This document shows, one piece after another, positions 26,801 to 38,800 of a stretch of 64,000 nucleotides of DNA (its first letter is position 1; each line of letters starts with the position of its first letter). A program made the position numbers and the translations under genes. The stretch is taken from assembly GCA_002633005.1 (NCBI GenBank), contig NMRA01000128.1:607482-671481 (forward strand), in the 5' to 3' direction. The notes beneath the pieces are model-generated. The model worked only from the letters and a program-made list of their open reading frames with translations. It was not told the DNA's origin and did not search any database. The stretch is from Phoronis australis. Lineage: Eukaryota; Phoronida; Phoronidae.

Positions 26801-29800
26801 CGTGTTGAGTTAAAGACGACAGATGCGTTCGTAACATTAGGTGGATGACTACATGAACCCTGGCGTTTGCATAGGGGAGGGCGCGTCCAAGTCAAATTCC
26901 TTTGGCATTCAGTAATGGCGCTTCCTAACGTATCGTAGCCTTTAAAACACAAATACGAGGCCTTAGCTCCGACTTGAGTAGAGTTTACGACTACTGATGC
27001 GTTTAGTACCGCTGGTGGTTCAGAGCAGTTGCCGATGTTACAAGTGGGAGGAGTCGACCATGTGAGGTTCTGGCGACAGTCGACTTGATTGGGACCCTTC
27101 ATGAGATACCCAGAATCACACACGTACACAACGCTACCACCGACGATTAGTGATTTTATCGTGTACGTTGCATTAGTCACACTGGGCGGTTGCCCACAGT
27201 TTCCTACAACGCAATTTGGAGGTGACGTCCAAGTGAAATTTTCCAAGCATTCAGAGTACATGTTCCCCTGCATTACATGGCCTAGGTTGCATGAGTAAAA
27301 CGTTTTTGTTCCAAACGTTGTTGAGTTCGCGGTGACAACAGCATTCTCAACGGTTGGAGGTTGTCCGCAGTCACCAATTAAACATGACGGACCCGAAGAC
27401 CATGTCAGATTCTCTGCACAGTTGATGGACGTGTTGCCTTTTAAAACATAACCCGCTTTGCAAAAATACGTAGCATTCGAGCCGAATGTGGTCTTGTTGT
27501 AGAACACAGATGCGTTGGAAACGTTTGGAGGACGACCACAATTTTCAATAACACATTGTGGAGTCAAAGTCCATGTGAGATTATGTTGGCATTTGATAGA
27601 CTCGTTGCCTTTCATAATATGACCAACTTGGCAAGAATAGGTAGCAGAAGACCCATATGTAGTAGCAGTGTAACGTACGGATGCATCAGAAACGTTTGGT
27701 GGACGTCCACAGTTTCCAATCATGCATTTCGGTGGCATGCTCCATGTCAGATTTAGTAGACATTCTACAGTTGAAGTACCTTCTATACCATAACCTAAGC
27801 GACAAGAATAAATAGCAAGAGACCCAAGTGTTGTATTAGTGTACTGTACGGATGCATCAGAAACGTTTAGTGGACGTCCACAACTCCCAATGGAACAATT
27901 AGGAGGCGTTGACCATGTAAAATTATACTGGCATTTTACAGACTTTTTGGATGTCAAAACATATCCCATATCACAACTGTAATTCGCGAAAGACCCAAAT
28001 GTCGTGGAGTTTAAATTTACAAAGCCGTTGAAAATGGATGGTGGATGACCACAGTTTCCAATCACGCAAGTTGGCGACGTGGACCATGTGAGATTTCGCT
28101 GACATTCTATAGGCGAATTGCCTTTCATTTCATGACCCAAGTGGCAAGAATAATTAGCAAGTGATCCTAGTGTTGTACCACTGTACTGAACGGAGGCATC
28201 AGAAACATTCGGCGGAGGACCACATTTACCAAGGATACAATTAGGAGGCGATGACCACGTGAGATTATGCTGGCATTTAACAGATTTGTTGCCCATTAAA
28301 TCAAACCCCATATCACATCCATAGTTCGCGAAAGACCCGTATGTTGTTTCAGTGAAATGTACAGAGGCGTTGGAAACAAAAGGTGGTTGTCCACAATTTC
28401 CAATCTCGCATGTTGGTGGCAAAGTCCAAATGAGTGTTGTTCGGCATTCGATAGAGGAACTTCCATTGAGCACATATCCTTGGTTGCAAGTGTAAACGAC
28501 AATGGAGCCAACTGTCGTTGTAAGGAGACTTGAAACTACCGAGGCATTGGTTACACTTGGTGGCGCTGGACAAGTTTTGGGTACACATGTTGGTGGTGAT
28601 GTCCATGCAAGACTTATTTGGCATTCAACCACTGCAGTACCGTTCATCATATAACCTTGACCACAGAAGTAGGTCGCTTCGCTGCCGACTACAGTTGAAG
28701 TGACGCCGACAGTGCCGTGGCTAATAGCAGGCGGCATTTGACAGGTCGGCTGGCAGACGGGTGGATTACCCCATGTTGCATTTTCATGACACTCGATTGT
28801 CGAGGTACCAGACATTAAGTAGCCTGTAGAGCAGAGGTAAACTACGGTTGAACCCATCAATGTGTTGTTATACATTGAACTTGCGAACGAAACTTCCGGT
28901 GGCTTTCCACAGTCAACTGAAAGATATAAATGTCAGCGTTTATTATTTTTCGGGCTGCATGAAGAAGAAAAAAGGAACCTTTATTCTCTGTGGACTCCGT
29001 GTAGTAACATAGAAGTGTTTTCCACCGTCGTGTGAATGTGGTAAATCCTCTATCGGTAAAACCCGACCACAGGAAATAGCTGAACACAAGAAATGTTGTA
29101 GAGAAGGAGTAACAGAGCATATGTGGTCAAAACAACACCCAATGGAATAACATCCGGTTACTCGACAGTGAAACGGTCTGTACCATAGACATCTTTATAC
29201 TATAGACAGGGCGCACGCGCTACTGCAGCTGACAACTTGACGCCATATTGCAGTGTTACTGGTCACGTGACACGGCTGTAAACAAACGGGGAAAACTGCC
29301 CTTTTCAAAGCGCGATATCTAACAAATAAAGAGGCGGAAGAGTGTGATTTTTCCAGAAACATACAAAAACATATGCTCTAGCACTTACATGCGTTTTTTA
29401 AGAGTTAATAAGTCGACAGGGAAAATATCAAACTAATTCACAATAAAAGATCGCAACCAGTGGCAGATTCTCGAATTGTCTGAGCGGCTGCACGCTTGTT
29501 ATCTACTGTGAGCGCATTTAATGGGGGGAGTCTAAATTTAATGTGAACAACTGTGGAAAATGACCTCATTGGAGTCATATAGATAAATGACAGGTTTTTA
29601 AAGCTCATTAGGGTGTTTTCCCGTTCCGTGACTTTACCACACGCACAGCGGTTGTGAGCGTGTTATAGTCTTAACTTCGATTGTATAGTTGGGAGATTTT
29701 GGTGATTCAAAAACTTTAAGCATGACCAGTTTTTTATGGGGAATTCAGAAATGTCACTGGTTTATATTCAAACATTTTATAACTTAACTTAACTTATTTT

Positions 29801-32800
29801 TAACACCACAACCCAGTGAGTCAATAAGATATGATCTTATTGGAGATTAGAGCAACTATTGAACAAAAGAGGCTTACCCTCCAACCCTGATAGCCAGAAT
29901 GGACTTAATCAGTCGTCGGTGTAAGATATTGGCTACAGCAGTTATCCGACCAACTTGTGCTATACAACAGTTAGACTAAACTCGAAAATTCCATAATGCA
30001 AAAAGCAAAGAACACAGACTCAATTCCTCTCCTGTGCATCGCTCGGGATTGCCAACGGACAAATATTTTTCTCTCACGCACGGTATTCCTCTCTCACGGA
30101 TCTGAAGTCACCCCCGATCAAGCACCAGGCACTTGTTGGTGTTTTGCAGTGTCCCCACACCGTGTGCTCACAAAGAGACCAGCCCTGCTCCCACACATTA
30201 TTTCGAACCGTTCCAATCCATCCCCGCCCTTAATCTGATTTACGTATATATTGCGCCTCAGTTCTCACGATTCCAAATTTGACTTTTATAGTAAGAAAAC
30301 TTGGCTGCGATAGGAAGATTCTTAACATGTGGCCAAGTATTTTGGATTAGTCTTCATGCAGTTCAGTAGTCAGATATTGTATCCTGGCACGAGCAGTGTG
30401 AAAATGGCCATTTGCCAAGTTGGGCAACTGAACGAAGGACTGTTCGAAAATTTGTGATTGTTTTCGCTTCAGCCCAGCTTCCCCACATCATATGCCACGC
30501 CGTTCGGTACTTTCACTCCCTAATTGCGGCATATATTGAAAAAGTAAGATTTCCCTTGCCGCAAGTTACTCAGGTGACCCTCGGACCTAAGCATCCGCTT
30601 ATCGAACATTGTTGAAAGATCGCCAGTTGCGGGTATCGCGTCTGCTTATCCTAACCCCCTGTTGCTGAGGAACCCAATGGCGTATTTAGAGGGGGGGGCA
30701 AGACCCTCCTAAAGTTCTCCCAGATTCCATTTGGCAGTTCAGGGGAGCGAAAGTCCGACGGGCAGAATCCTAGCTAATACAAGCGCGCACCCACGGGGGA
30801 AACAAAAAGTCCGAGGAAAGGAAACAAAAGTCCACAAGAATTCGTATCGAATGCACAATGCACGGGGTTGAACCTAGTACCCGTTTTTTAGTACTCGTCT
30901 TCTTGTTCCAGTAAAACGTCCACATTACCGCAAAATTCAAGCCCCCCTCTATATTTTAGACTGGGTGCGCGCATGTGATCCTCTGCCTTGCCCCCCTAAA
31001 TCAAAATTCTGGATCCGCACCTGGAACCGTTGAATAATGACGGGTCGGGTTTTCATTAAATTTAGACCTTGTGAAAAAACTTGCCGGAGTCATTTTTCAT
31101 GGGGTCATTATTTAATGCTATACCGGCTCGTTTGGGTATATTTCCACTCGGTTTCCAGTAGGAAATTCTGTATTTTGGGTATATCGGATGCGCAATTCAG
31201 TCGTACAGGTTTGATATTTTGAACACTATGTACTTTACGTTTTTGCGCAAGTTTTGAGTCACAAAACAAAGAGCTCGTAAGGAAGCAATGCAAATCCACA
31301 AAATTTCCAATATCAATTTTAACATAAGTACAGTTTTTCCAGGGATGTTATTTTTCAGAAACAAGTAAATATACGTATGATTGTCATTGATACCAAATAT
31401 TTTCATAATTACAATTAAAAAACATCATCATCATCATCATTGGATAAAAGCATATGCTGGTCAATAATTAATCTTTTAATTTAATTGATCTTATATGGTC
31501 TCAATCACCAAGACTGATTTGGAAACAACGCATAATCGCTCCACTTAAACTACTGTGTCAGAACATAAAAACCTAGTGTCACCACCTCTAAACTCCATGG
31601 CCGAACCAAAAAACCCATGACTCAAAGGCAGGAACAACAAACTTAACTCTTTGGCGGCAAGCATAACACTGCGAGCCCGCCGATTTTCTGACTGATGCCG
31701 TAGGGCTCTCAGTGTTTTCCGCCATTATTGTCCTGTGTAACACTCTCCAATATCATATATTGACAACGCGAGCTGGATGTATCTGAGTGGCGCGCCCGGT
31801 CTATGTGATGTCTATGGTCTGGACTTACTGAGTAAGATCAAGGAGTGTACGAGTATAGGAGAGTTCACTCCGCCATTTTACCATTCGCCGCAATGGTTAC
31901 CGGTCGAAACACTAGCGCTCCAAGCGGTGAATAATCAATACTTACTTAGGAGCGCAGTCCGAACAATGTAAACACTGATGAATTCATACTTTAATGACGT
32001 TCAACGTGCAATAAAATTACTGTGTGATTGAAAATGGTTAGAATACGTAAACTAACATCCACTTATAATCGAATGAGAATGAAAATGTGTATTTTAATCA
32101 ATATTAAAGTGTATTTGTTTTTATTCTTTTGAAGCTCCCTTCAAAATCTATCACGGTTTTGTTTCATGTTTGAGTTCTTAACAAGGCAAATTATCTTTCC
32201 TTATAACAGTTCATACCTCCATGGACAATAAAATTTGAATGATTGCTCCTGGGGGTTCAGAGGGTAATTCCCCACAGGTGACAGCTAAGGGGGTACAAGG
32301 CAAAAACCATGTGGGCGCCAAATGGGTGTTGACCATCTCCCAGGGGGGTTACATGGGAGGAGTGCTAAACAGGTAAAAACCAATGGGGTATGCCACATGG
32401 GTGTTGAGCCATTCCCATTGTCATAAATTTTGGTTGCTCCCCTGACCATTGACAAACATGTTGCTCCCAGCTCACTGCTGGTTTCACCTCCACCCAATTT
32501 CGCATGTGTTCCTTATTCAATGCACCAGGATACTAACAATGTGAATAATTGTTTGGTGTAGTGGGTGTTACACATGTAAGAAGAAGAAAGCAATTCATCA
32601 CTACCACAAAATCGTAATATAATTTTAGAACATCCCATTATTTCTTGGACATTCCAGCATAGGGTAAACTCGATTGCACTCTCCCACGCGCGCACCCAGG
32701 GGGCTCGGGGGGCTTGAACGAGACAAAAAGTCCGAGAAAATGGGACAAAAGTCCACTAAAGAAACGGAAACGCGCAATTCACAGTGGTGGTCCCCGTTTT

Positions 32801-35800
32801 TTTTTTTTAGTCCGCCCACTCACTTGTTAGCAAAAGGTCTACATCGTCGGGAATTCGAGCCCCCCCCACATTGAGTATATCCCCACCATAACCAGTCCAA
32901 GCTCAAAATGTCATGACAAAAAAGTTAAGAGGTGCTAAACAGCAATCAAAATATTCACTAGCCACACAACTTCATACAAAACTGAATTAAAAAGACTTTT
33001 AATGGATGATAAAACTAAAATTTTTATTTTCTATACCCACTGTTCATATTATCAATAACAGTAAATATTTCAGGTAAGCTAAAGCTAGACCACAAGATCA
33101 TATTTGTTACTTAGCCACAACTGGAGCTTAAATTAATCACAATCTCCAAAAACGTACAAAATAGGCAACACATACACCAATACAACAAGAAAATCTAACC
33201 AACCTTCTCACTCTCTATTCACTAGAAAACAACAGCTCTTTTTGCCAACGAAATGCGTTGAAGCTGATAACTAATTTACTCACAGAGGTGTTTCAGTGTC
33301 ATTGAGAAGCAAAATGATATGGATAGCTTGGGTTTAACAAAATGTCAGCCCACCATTCAGACTCTAAAAGACCCATCAGTTTCACTTTGGCTCTCTTCAA
33401 ATCACAGGCTAACCATTCATAAAATGTTTCAATCTGATCAACCTTAGTAAAATACGAAAACCAGATTTTGACTAATTGTCCTTTCTACACGTGATGTTCC
33501 AGTACTTGCTTTGTGAGACGATAATCAGAAATGCAAAAAGCCTATTCCACAGCTGTAACATAATTTCTGTAGAACTTTTTGACGTCTTCATTTTTGGTGG
33601 ACTGGGGACATCAAATACTGCTCGGGCACTGCATTCAATACCAGCTTGTTCTTCATTCATCAACATGGACTCCTCGAAGTGATGAGAGCATAAGTTGCAG
33701 TTCTTGGACAAGTAGGATGCACTCTATTCATAAGGTCGGCTCCCAGTGCTTGCACCTGAACAGAAATCAATGAGAGACTCAGGAACAAACCTCATACTCA
33801 CCAGGTTCACAGAGACTGGTAGCCTACACTAAACTACACTACAGAAGTCCTGTCGTACTGTGATTGTGATAGAGACAAAAGCGTCTTGGTGTCAACTAAA
33901 AAAACTAGGACTCAAATGTCGATCCACGGATATTTTAAGGGCTGCACAACTTTTCACCGAGACCCACAGATTCTCTGACTTGACTAATGAAAGACTTAAA
34001 AGGCCCTGTGGCCTGTGGCTGTGATTGTGCCATGGCCGTGTCACCACGATTCATATTCACCCATGGCCATGGGAATGTTTTCCTAAAATTATCCCTGCGA
34101 TCGTTAGAGTGACATTTTGATTTGGAATACATGGACTGCAAGTATCCAAAAAGCTGACGATCACATCGTACGTTAATCATAGTCCTCTTCCGCCGGCTGC
34201 CCAGTAGGTCTAGCCTACACTGCAGACAACAGACAGTGCCGGGCACCGGGACTGCGATCGACTTGTCTAACAACCGTGAACAGAACACACAAAATGAAAG
34301 ACAATGTATCATATTATTGAATAACAGATAATCCTTACCTTTCTGGATCCTTAGGAAACCTACAAAATGACACGTGTGGGGTTTTCGTGGATCAATTCAT
34401 GCAATTTATCGCACTGCAAAATGCGTCCGTCCCCATTGTTTTGGCGCTTCCTGGTTGACCGTAGCTTGTTCACCACTTGGCGGCGCTAGTAGTAGCGGTA
34501 ACAGCGAACTCACAAGTGAACTCTCCTATACTACTACACTCCTTGGTAAGATCAAGGAAACTATGCACGTGAAGCAGCAGAGTAATGTCTTTAGTCAGCA
34601 TAGCAAGCATCCAAGCGACACCTACCTGCCCCTCCTACGCAATAAGGGAGATTTAAAACGTTGCCTCTCAAGAGAACGAGTAATTGTTAATTGGACGCGC
34701 CCAGTCGTATACCATAATCGGACTGGGTAAAGACAATGATTTACACACAGCGTCATGACAATCAATGCGATTAGAATTTCACCTCTCGTTTCTGCCACTG
34801 GTCGAGGGCTCAGGATACGTATACGCTTTTGGGCTAAGGGCTTTACAATACATCCCAGCAGAAGCAACGCAGGTAAGGTCAATTAGTGCAGACTTACCGC
34901 AGCTACTGTAGAGCTCCCACTTGAAGTTCACTAGTTGTTGGTTGTAAGACATTGGCACAATCCTAACGTAATTCTGGGCTACAATTCTGGGCTCTAGTAT
35001 TCGTATCCCCAGGCCTTTATGTACTACTGGGTGACTACTATATGCGGCACCGTCAGTGCTGTAGGTGAGAACGTATGACTCGACAGAGTTATCACTAGAC
35101 GTGACATTAATGGCCGAAACTTCTGACGGCTTGCCAAGATTTACCTGTTGAAGAAGGAAATTTTTTATTTACACAACGTAGAGTTGTATAAGCTTTAAAA
35201 GCGCTTATGGCCTGGAATTGTTAAACTCGTTATGAATCATATTCTGTTCAGAAACAGTTGTTTCACATAACAGGTGTATTCGCTCTTCCAAAGTAATCCC
35301 AACGTGTCCTTATCTTTTCTTTGAATTGAAATTATTAGCATATAACGCCTGGATATTCTGACGGCCATACAGCTTGAACTGTCCCGTAGTGATAAGCAAC
35401 TCAGTGAGCGAGAATGGTTTGAAGCACTAAAGAGCTCAGTGTCTGTTCTTCTCAAGCCTAGAAATCTTTTGTAATCTGATTGGGGAACAAGACGACAGTA
35501 GTCTTAAAGCGTTCCTACAATGGATTGTTGTACTTTTTTAGGTTTATACCGTGAATAATGATTCTATAATAAAAAAAATCAGACTAAAGAAGCGAATATT
35601 TTGGGAAATAATTAAGGAAGTTTGAATTTTAAAGAACAATTCATGATTCTTTTGGTTTCCTGTCATGTGATGTCATCAGTGGAAGACGTTGATCAGCTGA
35701 CAGCATATATGAAATGGCGGATAGTACTCGTTTTCTAAGTTACGAAGACTAAGAGAGCGAGCTTGACAAGTATTATAAAGACAGGTATGGATAAGGGGGT

Positions 35801-38800
35801 AAAGACGACTCTCAGACCATAGGTGAAACACGTCGTAGTGAGTTAGACCTCGCCATGTTGGCAGATTTTGCATATTTGAGGCCGTACGAACTCGACCCTT
35901 ACGCACCGGCGTCTTCGGCAAGTAAATCGAGTGGAATCTTACTCTGTCTGTGGACAGTCCTGATTTCAGAGCTGACATTTCTGAGTGGTAATAATAGCCT
36001 TTTATTGAATCGCGGTTTAATTTTCTAGCAACCACTTTATTGTCGAGTAATATGTTTATGTATCGAGCTGTGAATCTATAAGCGAAATTTTTACCCTGAC
36101 AGCCGCAAATACCCAGTAAGCATGACAGTATTGGCCCAGTACTGGATATCTGTTGCTTGTTACTGCTTGTACCGCATAGGCCTACCGGTTTACGTTCATG
36201 GGCCACTAATGGCCCAATACCGTAACACGACTGTTGAGCAGTAAACACAGGCTTGCCCACAGGGGGGCTCTTTCTAATTTAACACTTAGTTTTCTCTTTA
36301 AAAAAATACCATCAGATGTGTGACAGTAAAATCTTTCAGAAAAAAAAATTAATTACCACCAAATGTATTACAGTGTAATTTTATTATTTAAAGAAAACTT
36401 TTCACCAGATGTCCCTCATTAAAAAACGCCAGTTTGAAATTTCCGTTTAAGAACACTTTAGCTGTTCAGAGATTTTCTACAGTTTGAAACCAGCCTGTGT
36501 GACAGAGTAGTGAAGGATCTTGACAGTGACCTTCAGATTTCTGGTAAGTTTCATATTTGTTTACTTTGAATGCCATGCCAATGTCTATAAGAGTGTAAAA
36601 CCTGATTTATACCACAGACGTTCTCAGCTTCTGTCCTGATCGTCTCCAGAGTCCAATACAAATTACAATATACTACACGATATGGCACTAGGGATTAGGA
36701 ATTCCACGTGTGCTTCACTTCAGCGGAACATATTAGACACAAAACTCAATAAAAGTATGCTTAACAGGTACAGCAACCACGAGTAATATTGTTATTTCTT
36801 CTGATAGCATTTACATAGCCCCTCGGTTTGTCGGTTAGGGGCTACAATACTTTCCAACACTTTCTGTACGAATTTCGTCCCGTGTATTTTAAACAGGCGG
36901 TAGGTCAAGTCCGGTCACCGATTAAGAGATTTCACCTCATCAAAAGTACATTACACATTTAAAACTATCACTTAAAAAGCACTTACTTTCTTCAGTGGTT
37001 ATTTCTGCTTCTACACATATCTTCGATGAAGCTTACTTATTAAAGTGACTTTGGCGAAGAATTCCAATTCCACTTTTTGGTCACCGTTAACTTTTTCATC
37101 GCGCGCGCGATAACCACGAAGTATTTCAACTGAGTCACGTGATTTAGGCAAAGGCCAGCGCGAGACTGGACGAAGGGCGCGTGACGCTGGCGCGTGACAC
37201 TTAAAATAGCATGGGAAGGTATTAGGTGAAATTTGTAAGATTTGTGTCCCTTGGACATTTTATTCGTCAGTTGAAATACTTTGTGGTTATCGCGCTGGCG
37301 ATGAAAAAGTTAACGGTGACCAAAAAAAATGGAGTTGGAATTCGTCGTCAAAGTCACCTTATTTTTCGTAACTAAGCTTCATCGAAGATATGTGTAGAAG
37401 TAGAAAGGACCACTGAAGAAAGTAAGCGCTTTTTAAGTGATAGTTTTAAGTGTGGAATGTATTTTTGACGAGGTGAAAACTCCTAATCGGTGGCCGGATT
37501 TGGCTTACCTCCCGCTTATAATACACGGGACGAAATTCGTACAGAAAGTTATTGGAAGTATTGTACCCCCTAACCGGCCAACCGAGGGGCTACGTGTTGC
37601 CTATACTATCGCATGCCTGCAGCATTCAGGGCGATGCAATTGCTTATTTACCTTGCCCTGCTCCATCAAGTTTGCAACAAATTCGCGATCAAAGCTAAAA
37701 AATCTTCCCAAAAAGTCGATGCGTAATGTCAATGTGCTACATGGAAATTGCGGATTCATGGCGGAAGGTCTCAAATTCCACACTTATCCAGACCATTCTG
37801 ATACCTTCCATGATATATCGGCAATTTCCGTCCATCCGTAAGTCATCGGATAATTCCGTATCGTCTCACGTGGGGCACGTTGGCAGTACACATCTGGTTT
37901 CTGGACCGAATTTTGTGCTTCGACCGCGAAGGTTTTGTGCTTTCTTTGTCCAGAACAGGACACTGTAAATGCTATCAGGAGGAAGTACAATTGCCCGTAT
38001 ACTCATGGTTTGCTGGACCCCTGTTATGTGTAAATTTATTGAGTTTTGTGTTTGATATGGACGGCTGTAGTGAATTAGTGAAGCACTCATGAAATTTTTA
38101 GTCATGAGTGTCATACCTTGTGGTAGGTACGGTCAGAAGCTGAGGACGTCTGTGAGTTATACCACAGGCATCCTCAGCCTCCGAGTCTGATGGTCCCAAA
38201 TACACTATAATACTAATAAAAGGTCTGCCATCAGCTTTTGGGAAGATTTTTGTGTAAAGTGAAGCACTCATGGAATTCCTAGTTCCGAGCGTCATGTCTT
38301 GTAGTATTATAGTGTATTGAGGGTGATCAGAAGTTGAGGATGCCTGTGATTTACAACACAGGCCAACAAATTTGCCGATGACCCATCAGTTTTAACCATA
38401 TAAGAAACATAAAGGTTTTACAATAATACTTTGCTAAGCCTAGGTTCCCAGCTTCAATTGTTCTAAATCCAAGTAAAATCTGTGTGCGCCTCCCTCATTT
38501 CCACAAAATCTTGAACAAGAATAGACTGATGACAACTTTCTTATTGCAATCACATTCATTTTCTCGGACACGATTTGATGCTCAGGCTCATACTCAGTAT
38601 GTGCCTGCCAGCCACGTTCCCAGCAAGGGTGCAACACAATACTCTCTTTTTGTCCATCAACTGCACTTACACGTTGGATAAACATTCATCGAATCTCGGT
38701 TTCTGCTACTTTTAAAAGCACAATTCTTCAAAATGGGCTGAACACAGCGTTGCCCTGAATTGATCGCTTGCTCCATCGTGTAACTGCCATACCCGTGTCC

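Larger units (their letters stand above)
28917..34897. other. Intron 6 with two copies of a TGCGCGCACC-ended repeat, no gene seen
   Basis: Besides the two repeats listed separately, there is a (CAT)n tract near 31424-31440. There is also a pair of related stretches near 31740-31920 and 34470-34560, sharing phrases such as TAAGATCAAGGA. Several open frames of 60-125 codons exist here, but none shows a domain. Confidence 0.4.

Noticed and set aside
26007-27756. Plus-strand open frames opposite the sushi exon
   Set aside because: They are antisense shadows of the repeated sushi coding sequence and show no domain or splice logic of their own.
30670-30780. G-rich stretch before the dispersed repeat as part of a gene
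   Set aside because: It contains only a G run and no coding pattern. It may be the edge of the repeat, but the other copies do not share it.
33935-34312. 125-codon minus-strand frame with a C-x2-C start
   Set aside because: Only two Cys suggest a finger, no further ligands follow, and there is no support from neighbours.
35676-36260. 194-codon minus-strand frame
   Set aside because: I first looked here for the missing half of the discoidin domain. The sequence does not fit, and the true half was found at 39922-40058.
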